A DNA stretch of 64,000 bases, taken from NCBI GenBank assembly GCA_049890215.1, contig JBMHBX010000005.1, forward strand, positions 1-64,000, written 5' to 3'. Positions 26,683 to 34,923 of the stretch are shown here, piece after piece. The position numbers were made by a program, and so were the translations under genes. Source of the DNA: UBA685 sp049890215 (GTDB lineage: Bacteria > Pseudomonadota > Alphaproteobacteria > Puniceispirillales > Puniceispirillaceae). The notes beneath the pieces were generated by a model. The model was not told where the DNA came from. It ran no database searches and saw nothing but the letters and a program-made list of their open reading frames with translations. The stretch's first letter is position 1; each line of letters begins with the position of its first letter.

Positions 26683-27162
26683 ATGAGTGCAAAACGAAAA
26701 GCCCCAGAAAATACAAAGCGCCGCAAAAGGCTAACCCGCTTATCAGGGCTGACACAAGATATTATCGCGCCTGCACTTGCCAAAAAAAGTGCCTATTTAC
26801 GTCAGATGATTGCCCATTGGCCAGATATCGCAGGTCCCACTTCACAATGGGCGCAACCGGTTGATATGTTTTGGGCCGACCAACATGGCGGTGAAGGCAC
26901 ATTATTATTGTCGATTCATTCTGGCAGAGGCCCGCAAGCTCTTGCAGAAAGCGAGGCGCTGATTTCACAGGTAAATAGCTGGTTTGGCTTTCGTCTTATC
27001 TCAGTTATCAAAGTCAAACAAGACTTACCCCCGGCCCCTCAGACTCACAAAAATGAGATATCCTCTGCCCATACTGAAGCGCAAAGGCAACCAAAAGCCA
27101 CCTCTTTACAGCAAGCATTAGACAGATTAGGCAAGACCATCTCAGCCAACGAGAGCAAATAG
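26683..27162 (+). CDS. DUF721 (DciA-like) protein
   Basis: A 159-residue basic protein of the DUF721 family. The KH-like core (LAKKSAYLRQMIAHWPDIAG to SWFGFRLISVIKV, about residues 28-112) is followed by a disordered tail. DciA proteins of this family help load the DnaB helicase, but whether short alphaproteobacterial forms do so is inferred. It is divergent from mutY and upstream of dsbA-smc, a common alphaproteobacterial order. Confidence 0.8.
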   Translation: MSAKRKAPENTKRRKRLTRLSGLTQDIIAPALAKKSAYLRQMIAHWPDIAGPTSQWAQPVDMFWADQHGGEGTLLLSIHSGRGPQALAESEALISQVNSWFGFRLISVIKVKQDLPPAPQTHKNEISSAHTEAQRQPKATSLQQALDRLGKTISANESK

Positions 27163-27195
27163 CAACAAATTGCCGACCCCCGGCACAGTTCTGAC

Positions 27196-27225
27196 TTGAA
27201 ATTGCCATCTTTTGCGTCCTACACT
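27196..27225 (+). promoter_or_regulatory. Candidate sigma70-type promoter for the dsbA-like/smc genes
   Basis: TTGAAA (27196-27201) and TACACT (27220-27225) are separated by 18 bases, about 80 nt upstream of the dsbA-like start. Called by eye. Confidence 0.45.
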
Positions 27226-27305
27226 ATGGCTCTGAAAGATGGCCGGGATTCAGGCCGTGACGAAAAGTGAGATGCTAAAATTAAGTGACAGATAGGGGCT
27301 TTACG

Positions 27306-27932
27306 ATGCAAAACAGACGTCATTTCCTCAAGACAACCTCCGCGGCCGCAGCGACTGCCGGCATTCTGGCAGCGCCGTCTCTTGCCAGAGCAGAGGAGTT
27401 CAATATTGAGGCTATCACCGCACCTCGCCGTCTTGGCAAAGATGATGCGCCTATTAAGGTTATCGAATTCTTCTCTATGACCTGTTCTCATTGTGGCACG
27501 TTCCATCGCGAAACATGGCCGTTGGTAAAGACGAATCTCATTGACACTGGCAGCGTGCAATTTGAAATGCACCCGTTCCCGCTTGATGGTCTGGCGCTTC
27601 GCGCTCATGTCATGTGCCGCCTTTTGCCAAATAAAGGCTATTTTGCGATGACAGAAATCCTGCTGAAAGAACAATCTGAATGGGTGCGCGCCGCAGACCC
27701 TCTCAAAGCACTGATGAGTTATGGGCGCCAGGCAGGCATTTCAGAAGAAAAATTCAACGCTGTCATGCGCAACAGGCCAGTTCTGGAATCTGTGGTGGAT
27801 ATGCGCCAAGATGCGATGGATGACTGGCAAATTAGCTCTACGCCAAGCTTTGTTATCAACAAGGATAAGAAAATTAGCGGTGGCCGTACCTATGATGAAT
27901 TCGTCACAGAGCTAAGCGCATTTGGCATTTAA
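27306..27932 (+). CDS. DsbA-family thiol:disulfide oxidoreductase with twin-arginine-like signal
   Basis: A 208-residue thioredoxin-fold protein with active site C60-S-H-C63 and a helical insertion, the DsbA/Com1 plan for making disulfides in exported proteins. The N-terminus NRRHFLKT resembles a Tat motif, followed by an Ala-rich stretch and the likely cleavage ARA-EE near residue 30. The ATG at 27306 follows TAGGGG; the frame opens seven codons earlier. It lies 20 bp before smc. The DsbD-like reductase at 37.8 kb could act on the same periplasmic pool. Confidence 0.9.
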   Translation: MQNRRHFLKTTSAAAATAGILAAPSLARAEEFNIEAITAPRRLGKDDAPIKVIEFFSMTCSHCGTFHRETWPLVKTNLIDTGSVQFEMHPFPLDGLALRAHVMCRLLPNKGYFAMTEILLKEQSEWVRAADPLKALMSYGRQAGISEEKFNAVMRNRPVLESVVDMRQDAMDDWQISSTPSFVINKDKKISGGRTYDEFVTELSAFGI

Positions 27933-27951
27933 GTAAACCACTGTTCGACCT

Positions 27952-30900
27952 ATGATTTTTCGCCACCTAAAAATGACTGGATTCAAATCCTTTGCTGAGC
28001 CTACAGCAGTGGAAATTGAATCTGGGCTGACAGGGATTGTTGGCCCCAATGGTTGCGGAAAATCAAATGTGGTTGAAGCCTTGCGTTGGGTCATGGGCGA
28101 ATCAAATGCGCGGCAAATGCGCGGCACTGAGCTTGATGATATTATTTTTGCCGGCACTCAGAACCGCCCTGCCAGAGATATTGCAGAAATCACGCTAGAG
28201 CTCGATAATTCGGCAAGACGCGCACCTGTAGATTTTAACAAATCAGATGACCTTGAGATCACAAGAAAAGTCGAGAGAGGCAAAGGGTCAAGCTATTATA
28301 TTAATGGCCGGCCTGCGCGCGCAAAAGATGTACAGCTCTTATTTGCAGACACAGCAACAGGATCACGATCTGCCGGTATGGTCTCTCAGGGACGTATTGG
28401 CGCAATCGTTGGCGCGAAACCCGAAGACAGGCGCAGCTTGTTAGAAGAAGCTGCCAATATTAAAGGATTGCACCAAAGACGTCATGAAGCGGAACTTCGT
28501 CTTAAAAATGCTGAAACCAATCTTGAACGGCTGGAAGATATTGCAAATCAGCTAACAGAACAGCGTGCCCAGCTTGCCAAACAAGCACGACAGGCGGCAA
28601 GATACCGGTCTGTGGCAGATCGCATTCGTAAAGCTGAGGCAAGCTTGTTCCTCAGGCGTTGGCAGGATATCAGCCAGGATGACAAACAGGCAGCCACACA
28701 ATTACATGAAGCTAAGATGGCAAGTAGTCAGGCGGCCAGTCAGGCCGCTGAGGCAGAAAAACACCAGCTTCTGGCAGCTGATGCACTGCCCCCTTTACTT
28801 GAAAAACAAGCACAAGCCTCAGCTGAATATCAGCGCCTGAAGCTTGCCATTGATGAATGCGACAAAGAAGCTGCACGCATTCAATCAAGCATTATTCAGC
28901 TCGCACAGCAATTACAACAAATTGAAGCAGATGAATCGCGCGAAAACAGCCTTCAATCTGATGCGCAAAAAGCTTTGGCAGACCTTAATAAAGAAAAGCA
29001 GACACTGCAAAATCAATTGGCTGAACAACAGCCACAGCTTGCAGCGAGTGAAACAAAACTTCAAAAAGCGCAAGAGGCAAGTCTTGAAAGTGATGAAGCT
29101 TATGCTGCCGCCAAAGCGAATTTATCCTCTTTTGAGTCAGCGAAAGCACAGCACCAACAAAGATTAACCCAATTACAAAGCCGCATAAAAGCAGCAGAAG
29201 CCGGCCTTTTGTCATTAGATTGCGATACGCTTGAAACAGATGCCAAAAAAGCCGAATCGCTCAGGCAAAGCGCACAAACTGATTATGAAAAAGCGCAAAA
29301 AACACTTGAGGCCGCAGAAACGCTTTTGGCAGAGCTTCAATCAAGCAATCACGAAAAAAATGAGATAGCACGTCATGCCAGCGCAGAATTGGCAGCGCTG
29401 AACGCGCAAATTGATGCTTTGTCTTATGTTTTGAATGAGTCGCAATCATCACAAAATCCCCCTATTTCTGATCTTCTGACTGTGACTAATGATATGGAAG
29501 CAGCGCTTGCAGCCTGTCTTAGCACCGATTTATCACTACCAGCAGAAGAAGATGTGTTGGGCTATTGGCGTGATGATGTGATAAAGGCCGAGATAACGGC
29601 GCCAACCATTGGGACAGCTTTGTCAGACTTTGTCTCTGGTCATCCTGCTATTGAACGCGCTATTGCAGGGGTGAGTGTGATAGATGATACCAGCATGGCG
29701 AAAAAGGCCCAGCTTTCTTTGGTGCCAGGACAGGCTCTGGTAAGCTCTGAGGGTGAATTATGGCGGTGGGACGGCCTTGTGCGCAAAGCCCATGATGGAA
29801 CAGATGAAAGACTGCGCCAAAAAGCAAAGCTGGATTCCCTGCTTGAGACATTACAACAAACACAAGATATCGCCGAAGGTGCCGAAGATGCGGCGGCGCA
29901 AGGGCAAAATGCCTTCTTAGAGGCGCAAAAAGAGGCACATTCTGCCAAAGCGGCACAAAAACAGGTTGAATCACAATTATTAAGCGCAAGCCGCACCGCA
30001 GATGCCAGTCAGGTTGCGTATGAGTCTGCCCTGACCAGAAAAACTGATTTAGAGGCCGCTCTGGCGCAGGCAAAAGCTGATTTTGAAGACGCCACAGGCG
30101 ATCTTGCCATCACAGGTGACATTTCAAGCCTGCAAGAAGATGAAGCAAAATTGCGCCTCATGGCAGACGAAAGACGTGATGCACTCTCTGAAATCATGGG
30201 AAGCCATGCAAGCTTGCGGGAACAATTAAACAGTGCCTCGCAACGCATAGAGGCTATCACCGCGCAAGAACAAGCCTGGGTAGCGCGTTTGTCAAACACA
30301 GATGGCAGATTATCTGATCTGGCACGCAGGCGCTCTGAGAATGCAGAACAAAAGCTTGCTCTTGATGCAAGGCCCGATGAAATCATGGCGCAAAAACAAG
30401 AGCTTGGCGATCTGGTTGATGAATCAGAGGCACGTCACAGACAAGCAAGTGATGATGTTGCCAGAGCGCAAGCCCATTTACGTGACTGCGAGGCAACCCT
30501 GAAAGAGGCACAAAGACTGGCAACACAGGCCAGAGAATCTCTGATAAGAGCAGAAGGCGTAAAAGAAAGAAGCGCTGATCAGCTAGAGAGCCTTCGCGTG
30601 CGTATTGAAGAGCAGTTACAAGCAGCACCTGCGCAACTGCCGGCTATGGCCGAAATTAGCGAAGATGAAGCGTTGCCAGCCTTATTCCAGCTAGAAGATC
30701 GCGTAGCACGACTGCAACGTGAGCGTGATTCCATTGGACCTGTCAATTTGCGAGCAGAAGCTGAAATGACAGAAATTGATGAACGTCTTGCAGAGATGCA
30801 AACCGAAAAAGATGACTTGCTTGGCGCCATTGCCAAATTGCGCGCTGCAATTGCCACCTTAAATAAAGAAGGTCGCGCAAGATTGTTAGACAGCTTTCAG

Positions 30901-31359
30901 GAAGTGAATAAATATTTCAAAGAATTATTTACGACTTTATTTGGCGGTGGACAGGCTGAGCTGCGATTAACAGAATCTCCTGATCCTCTGGAAGCTGGTC
31001 TTGAAATCCTTGCCTCACCTCCTGGTAAAAAATTGCAATCATTATCTCTGCTATCTGGTGGTGAGCAGGCACTGACCGCTCTTGCCATTATTTTTGCCGT
31101 ATTTTTGACGAATCCGGCGCCGATATGCGTCCTCGATGAGGTTGACGCCCCTCTGGATGATTCGAACGTCTCACGTTTTTGTGATCTGTTGCGCGATATT
31201 GTTATGCGCACAAAGACTCGTTTTTTAATCGTCACCCACCACAGAATGACGATGGCCCGCATGGACAGGCTTTACGGGGTGACAATGGAACAAAAAGGTA
31301 TCAGCCGCCTTGTTTCTGTTGACTTGCAGACAGCTGAAACATTCGAAGAAGCCGTTTAG
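27952..31359 (+). CDS. smc: Chromosome segregation protein SMC
   Basis: ATPase that compacts and helps segregate the chromosome. The 1135-residue protein has Walker A (GPNGCGKSN, residues 31-39), two long coiled coils either side of a hinge region (about 510-620), and C-terminal signature LLSGGEQALTALA with Walker B CVLDEVDAPLDD. Length is normal. It follows the dsbA-like gene closely and is probably on the same transcript. The partner genes scpA and scpB are not in the window. Confidence 0.96.
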   Translation: MIFRHLKMTGFKSFAEPTAVEIESGLTGIVGPNGCGKSNVVEALRWVMGESNARQMRGTELDDIIFAGTQNRPARDIAEITLELDNSARRAPVDFNKSDDLEITRKVERGKGSSYYINGRPARAKDVQLLFADTATGSRSAGMVSQGRIGAIVGAKPEDRRSLLEEAANIKGLHQRRHEAELRLKNAETNLERLEDIANQLTEQRAQLAKQARQAARYRSVADRIRKAEASLFLRRWQDISQDDKQAATQLHEAKMASSQAASQAAEAEKHQLLAADALPPLLEKQAQASAEYQRLKLAIDECDKEAARIQSSIIQLAQQLQQIEADESRENSLQSDAQKALADLNKEKQTLQNQLAEQQPQLAASETKLQKAQEASLESDEAYAAAKANLSSFESAKAQHQQRLTQLQSRIKAAEAGLLSLDCDTLETDAKKAESLRQSAQTDYEKAQKTLEAAETLLAELQSSNHEKNEIARHASAELAALNAQIDALSYVLNESQSSQNPPISDLLTVTNDMEAALAACLSTDLSLPAEEDVLGYWRDDVIKAEITAPTIGTALSDFVSGHPAIERAIAGVSVIDDTSMAKKAQLSLVPGQALVSSEGELWRWDGLVRKAHDGTDERLRQKAKLDSLLETLQQTQDIAEGAEDAAAQGQNAFLEAQKEAHSAKAAQKQVESQLLSASRTADASQVAYESALTRKTDLEAALAQAKADFEDATGDLAITGDISSLQEDEAKLRLMADERRDALSEIMGSHASLREQLNSASQRIEAITAQEQAWVARLSNTDGRLSDLARRRSENAEQKLALDARPDEIMAQKQELGDLVDESEARHRQASDDVARAQAHLRDCEATLKEAQRLATQARESLIRAEGVKERSADQLESLRVRIEEQLQAAPAQLPAMAEISEDEALPALFQLEDRVARLQRERDSIGPVNLRAEAEMTEIDERLAEMQTEKDDLLGAIAKLRAAIATLNKEGRARLLDSFQEVNKYFKELFTTLFGGGQAELRLTESPDPLEAGLEILASPPGKKLQSLSLLSGGEQALTALAIIFAVFLTNPAPICVLDEVDAPLDDSNVSRFCDLLRDIVMRTKTRFLIVTHHRMTMARMDRLYGVTMEQKGISRLVSVDLQTAETFEEAV

Positions 31360-31426
31360 TCTTTTCCCCTTATCACCAACTGCCTGCGCTATTTTGTCAT
31401 AACGCCCTTGAGTGCGTCTCTTTTGC

Positions 31427-31455
31427 TTGACAAATGGGCCTGTCCGCCATAGTTT
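31427..31455 (+). promoter_or_regulatory. Candidate sigma70 promoter of the F0 operon
   Basis: A perfect TTGACA (31427-31432), a 17-base spacer and TAGTTT (31450-31455) lie about 115 nt before atpI, in the 213-bp gap after smc. It is the best consensus match I found in the window. The -10 box is weaker than the -35. Confidence 0.55.
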
Positions 31456-31530
31456 GGCGGCGCATTTGCCCCTATGGCTTTGATGATGATTCGCAACCAT
31501 AGGAAGCTGATGCCCGAAAACAAAAAAACT

Positions 31531-31555
31531 TGCCATCCTCGATGGGCGGTTTTTG
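31531..31555 (+). promoter_or_regulatory. Hairpin plus T-run in the atpI leader
   Basis: GCCATC and GATGGGC pair around a CTC loop (one bulge), followed by GG and five T residues, 18 nt before the atpI start. It could be an attenuator or weak terminator in the leader; the stem is short. Confidence 0.35.
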
Positions 31556-31572
31556 TCAGATGGAGCCTCGTT

Positions 31573-31941
31573 ATGTCAGGTCACAATGACAAAAATGATA
31601 AGTCTGGAAATCACCAGTCATTAACAGACAGGATTTCAGATTTTGAAAACCGCAAATCAAAATGGCAGGAAAAGACAACAAAGGCGCATATGCCGGCCGA
31701 AGGGATGGCATTAGCAGGAAGAGTGGCAACAGAGTTAGTTGCCGGCCTCGTTGTTGGAAGCGCTGTTGGATGGGCATTGGATGAAGTGTTTGACACATCG
31801 CCCTTTTGGCTGATTGTGTTGTTTTTTTTGGGTGCGATAGGCGGCATGATGAATGTCTGGCGTCTCGCAACAGGTAGAGGGATGGCCGCTGGCTATTTTG
31901 ACGAGCATGACAATGACCCAAAAGGTCCGTCAAAGCCTTAA
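31573..31941 (+). CDS. atpI: ATP synthase protein I
   Basis: A 122-residue AtpI. A polar N-terminus is followed by two membrane helices (AGLVVGSAVGWALDEVF, and FWLIVLFFLGAIGGMMNVWR), as in alphaproteobacterial AtpI. The family assists c-ring assembly or ion handling and is not an essential subunit. The ATG at 31573 with GGAG upstream gives the normal length. Upstream in-frame ATGs (31510, 31474) would add a Lys/Arg-rich leader and cannot be excluded. First gene of atpI-B-E-F'-F. Confidence 0.85.
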   Translation: MSGHNDKNDKSGNHQSLTDRISDFENRKSKWQEKTTKAHMPAEGMALAGRVATELVAGLVVGSAVGWALDEVFDTSPFWLIVLFFLGAIGGMMNVWRLATGRGMAAGYFDEHDNDPKGPSKP

Positions 31942-31970
31942 CATAGTGGCAACAACAGGAGACCAAAGAC

Positions 31971-32714
31971 GTGCATTCACCAGTTGAACAATTTACCATT
32001 AAGACATTGTTTGCCTTTAACATGTTCGGTTTTGATATCGCCTTTACCAATTCCGCCTTATTTATGGTGCTAGCGGTATTGGTGAGCGTTGCTCTTTTGG
32101 TTCACGCTATGCGCCCTGCCGCCATGGTACCTGGCCGCCTTCAAAATGTAGCTGAGATGATGTTTGAATTTGTCGCAGACATGGTGCGCAGCAATGTTGG
32201 TAATGAAGGGCGCCGTTATTTCCCCTTTATCTTTTCAGTGTTTGTGTTTGTTCTGTTCACAAATATGCTTGGCCTTATTCCTTACAGCTATACAGTAACA
32301 AGCCAGATTGTTGTGACATTCGCTATGGCAGCCTTTATCTTTGTTGGCGTGACCATTATCGGGCTGATCAAACATGGTCTGCACTTTTTCTCATTTTTTG
32401 TCCCGTCTGGTGCGCCAAAAGCATTGATACCATTTTTGATTATCATTGAAGTGATTTCCTATTTTATGCGCCCGGTTAGCCTGTCAGTCAGATTATTCGC
32501 GAATATGCTTGCCGGTCACACAATGTTAAAGGTTTTTGCTGGCCTTGCTGTCATGCTGACATCAGCAGGCGGGGCATTTATGGGCATGTCAGTCCTGCCG
32601 TTGGCAGCCATTATCGGTCTGACCGGCCTTGAAATTCTTGTCGCAGGCCTTCAAGCCTACGTATTCACAATTTTAACTTGTATGTATTTGAATGACGCGC
32701 TACATCTCCACTAG
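31971..32714 (+). CDS. atpB: F0F1 ATP synthase subunit a
   Basis: Proton-channel subunit of the membrane sector. The 247-residue hydrophobic protein includes the essential arginine in SVRLFANMLAGH and a C-terminal EILVAGLQAYVFTILTCMYL helix. The start codon is GTG at 31971, supported by AGGAG ten bases upstream and normal length. It lies 29 bp after atpI. Confidence 0.95.
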   Translation: MHSPVEQFTIKTLFAFNMFGFDIAFTNSALFMVLAVLVSVALLVHAMRPAAMVPGRLQNVAEMMFEFVADMVRSNVGNEGRRYFPFIFSVFVFVLFTNMLGLIPYSYTVTSQIVVTFAMAAFIFVGVTIIGLIKHGLHFFSFFVPSGAPKALIPFLIIIEVISYFMRPVSLSVRLFANMLAGHTMLKVFAGLAVMLTSAGGAFMGMSVLPLAAIIGLTGLEILVAGLQAYVFTILTCMYLNDALHLH

Positions 32715-32720
32715 ATTTTA

Positions 32721-32754
32721 GCGCTGATAGGTAGCGCCTCTTCAAATAGAAGAG
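32721..32754 (+). repeat. Two adjacent hairpins between atpB and atpE
   Basis: GCGCT/AGCGC (32721-32737) is followed directly by CTCTTC/GAAGAG (32738-32754), both perfect small stems. There is no T-run. They lie just after the atpB stop, where differential mRNA stability could raise subunit c output. That role is inference. Confidence 0.55.
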
Positions 32755-32811
32755 TGGCTGCCGTTAATTGGTAAACTTGCAACGAAACATCCAATACAAA
32801 GGAATGGTAAA

Positions 32812-33039
32812 ATGGAAGCAGAAGCTGCAAAACTCATCGGTGCCGGTATCGCGGTACTTCCTCTTCTTGGTGTGGGTCTGGGTATCGGGAACATTTTCTC
32901 AAGCCTTATCACATCAATCGCTCGTAACCCGGCTGCTCGTGGCGAAGTGTTCGGCATTGGCATTTTGGGCTTCGCCCTGACTGAAGCGATTGCGTTGTTC
33001 GCACTTGTTGTATCGCTTCTACTATTATTCGTATTCTAA
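32812..33039 (+). CDS. atpE: F0F1 ATP synthase subunit c
   Basis: A 75-residue two-helix protein forming the c-ring. Helix 1 is glycine-rich (GVGLGIGNIF); the polar loop ARNPAARGE contains the conserved RNP; helix 2 has the ion-binding E58 in GFALTEAIALFAL. No sodium-type ligand set is evident, so proton coupling is expected. It is flanked by hairpins on both sides. Confidence 0.96.
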   Translation: MEAEAAKLIGAGIAVLPLLGVGLGIGNIFSSLITSIARNPAARGEVFGIGILGFALTEAIALFALVVSLLLLFVF

Positions 33040-33063
33040 GACAGCCTTAGCGCACGAATAAGA

Positions 33064-33114
33064 CCAGAATTTCACAGCCGCCGGTAGAGTTATCTTCTGT
33101 GCGGCTGTCTCTGG
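33064..33114 (+). repeat. Long hairpin downstream of atpE
   Basis: ACAGCCGC (33074-33081) pairs perfectly with GCGGCTGT (33101-33108). Beyond a small internal loop, CCAGA (33064-33068) pairs with TCTGG (33110-33114). No T-run follows, so an mRNA-stability or processing element is more likely than a terminator. Confidence 0.65.
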
Positions 33115-33133
33115 TAAAAGCAGACATAAATGC

Positions 33134-33158
33134 ATGACCATTTTTAACAATTGGTCAT
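33134..33158 (+). repeat. Second hairpin upstream of the b' gene
   Basis: ATGACCA (33134-33140) and TGGTCAT (33152-33158) are perfectly complementary around an AT-rich 11-nt loop, about 28 nt before the b' start codon. Confidence 0.6.
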
Positions 33159-33186
33159 TCAGTCTTTGATAAAGCAGGATAAACAG

Positions 33187-33777
33187 ATGTCAGTGACTCA
33201 GTTTTTGAAATTAGCGGTTTATGCGCCGCTTGGTCTTGTTGCCACCACTACCGCATTTGCGGCAGGTGACTCATCAGGTGGTCTTCCACAACTTGATATC
33301 GCAACCTGGCCTAATCAATTATTATGGCTTGTTGTGACATTCACAATTTTATTCTTGCTCATGAATTATATGGTAACACCGCGCATTGGCGCTGTGCTTG
33401 AAGCGCGCCGTGACAAAATTGCAGGTGACCTTGATAAAGCACGCGAAGCAGATGCTGAAGCGAAAGAGATGCAAGTGACTTATGAAAAAGCCCTTGCAAG
33501 TGCCAGAGCAGATGCCAGTGATAAAGCACAAGCAGCCACAAAGGCAGCGAATGATAAAGCAGCAGCCGCAGAAGCTGAATTAGCCAAAAAGCTGGCTAAG
33601 AAACTTGCCACAGCGGAAAAAAAGCTTGCTACGATGCGTGATGAAGCGATGGCAAATCTAAATGATGTCGCAACAGAAGCGGCACAAGATACAATCAAAC
33701 AGCTGGTCGGTATCAAAGCCACAAAGGCAGAGGTAACAAAGCAGGTCAAAGCCGCTGCAAAAGCAGCAAACGCTTAA
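33187..33777 (+). CDS. F0F1 ATP synthase subunit b'
   Basis: A 196-residue peripheral-stalk subunit. An N-terminal hydrophobic segment, a short Gly/Ser stretch and the membrane helix (LLWLVVTFTILFLLMNYMV) precede a long Ala/Lys/Glu-rich coiled coil. The separate b' and b genes are typical of photosynthetic bacteria and alphaproteobacteria. The ATG at 33187 follows AGGAT; the frame opens 12 codons earlier. The b gene follows after 21 bp. Confidence 0.92.
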   Translation: MSVTQFLKLAVYAPLGLVATTTAFAAGDSSGGLPQLDIATWPNQLLWLVVTFTILFLLMNYMVTPRIGAVLEARRDKIAGDLDKAREADAEAKEMQVTYEKALASARADASDKAQAATKAANDKAAAAEAELAKKLAKKLATAEKKLATMRDEAMANLNDVATEAAQDTIKQLVGIKATKAEVTKQVKAAAKAANA

Positions 33778-33798
33778 GACCACAAAGGAGATAGCATT

Positions 33799-34284
33799 AT
33801 GGCAGCCTTGAATGAATCAACCTTTGTTGCGATTGGTTTTGCATTATTTGTTATCTTGGTATGGCGCAAGGCAGGTTCTGCAATTGGTGGCATGCTTGAT
33901 GACCGGACCAAGAAAATCGAATCAGAGCTAGCAGAAGCGCAAGCACTTCGTGAAGAAGCAGCAGCTGAGCTTAAGAAATTTCAACGCCTGGCTCGTGAGG
34001 CGGCAGATGAAGCAAAGACTATTTTGGCAAATGCTGAAGTAACCGCAGCCAGAATCACCGAAGCAGCAGAAGAAAAAGCAGCAGCGGCAGTCGCACGGCG
34101 TGAAAAGCAGGCGGCCATGAAAATTGAAGCAGCAGAAGCGGCCGTGATCGCTGATTTGCGCGGGCAGTCTGCCTCTCTTGCTATCACAGCGGCAAAGCAA
34201 GTCATGCAAGATAAGCTTGACATGGATGCCTCACTGGCGCTTATCGAAAAGTCAGTAAGCCAGATTGATTCGATGAAATCATAG
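33799..34284 (+). CDS. atpF: F0F1 ATP synthase subunit b
   Basis: A 161-residue peripheral-stalk protein: N-terminal helix (TFVAIGFALFVILVWRKAG) and an Ala/Glu-rich coiled coil to the end. An AAAGGAG site lies upstream. It is the last gene of the operon and is followed by a strong terminator. The F1 genes (atpHAGDC) are elsewhere, as usual in alphaproteobacteria. Confidence 0.93.
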   Translation: MAALNESTFVAIGFALFVILVWRKAGSAIGGMLDDRTKKIESELAEAQALREEAAAELKKFQRLAREAADEAKTILANAEVTAARITEAAEEKAAAAVARREKQAAMKIEAAEAAVIADLRGQSASLAITAAKQVMQDKLDMDASLALIEKSVSQIDSMKS

Positions 34285-34308
34285 TGGCACACATCTATGT
34301 ATGAACGA

Positions 34309-34337
34309 CAAAAGAGGACTTACGGCCTCTTTTTTTT
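34309..34337 (+). terminator. Terminator of the F0 operon
   Basis: AAAGAGG (34311-34317) pairs with CCTCTTT (34326-34332) around an 8-nt loop and runs into an unbroken T tract, 25 bp after the atpF stop. A classic intrinsic terminator. Confidence 0.9.
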
Positions 34338-34367
34338 GCGTCTTTTAAGAAAGCTTTCACATGTTTT

Positions 34368-34835
34368 TTATTGTGAGACGACCTCAGGGGTAAGAGACAA
34401 GATGATGCGTCCGCCCTTTGGAATTGTAAATTCCCTTCGAACAAGCGGATATAATACATCCAAATTGCGCGTAAATTGCATTGTATAGACAAAACTCATG
34501 GTTTGCTTCACAGAGTCATCATTATCAATTACAGCCGCGACCATTGGCACTGTCACAGGCTCAACATCAACGCCCTGTTCCAAATCACGAGATACTTTCA
34601 TGCCAATGCCAAGCTCTGCAATGACCATATCACCGCTATCATAACAACGTGCAGAGACACCATTCAGGCGCACTTCAACAGCCTGATTTGACTCTTCTGT
34701 CACAATGCTTGAGCGCACGCCTTCTGCATAGCTTGAGACTTGTGCATTACAATTATAATAATCAGGCTCAAAAGCCGAACACCCTGTCAAAGCCAGAAGC
34801 ATAATGGCCGGTGGAGTTAGTTTTGTCATGCGCAT
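34368..34835 (-). CDS. Small putative lipoprotein, family not recognised
   Basis: A 155-residue protein with a signal peptide and lipobox LTGC (Cys19), so probably a periplasm-facing lipoprotein. The mature part contains two further cysteines (YNC, ARC) and beta-rich segments, with no motif I recognise. GAGGAT lies upstream of the start. It is divergent from ispH and runs toward the ATP synthase operon terminator. Confidence 0.7.
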   Translation of the reverse strand: MRMTKLTPPAIMLLALTGCSAFEPDYYNCNAQVSSYAEGVRSSIVTEESNQAVEVRLNGVSARCYDSGDMVIAELGIGMKVSRDLEQGVDVEPVTVPMVAAVIDNDDSVKQTMSFVYTMQFTRNLDVLYPLVRREFTIPKGGRIILSLTPEVVSQ

Positions 34836-34923
34836 AGAAAAATCCTCATTCTTCTGCCAAAAGCGTATCTTTATGATATCATAGCAATTGACTACTTACA
34901 TCTTATCGCGCAATTAGAGCACT

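Noticed and set aside
27219..27674. 151-codon reverse ORF over the dsbA-like gene
   Set aside because: Antisense to a gene with a clear CxxC active site and signal peptide; no family similarity or ribosome site.
31571..32050. 159-codon reverse ORF over atpI
   Set aside because: Shadow of the ATP synthase operon; no recognisable protein features.
34888..34916. TTGACT-N17-CAATTA as an ispH promoter
   Set aside because: The -10 box is poor and would place the transcript start almost on the ATG, so I did not list it as a feature.
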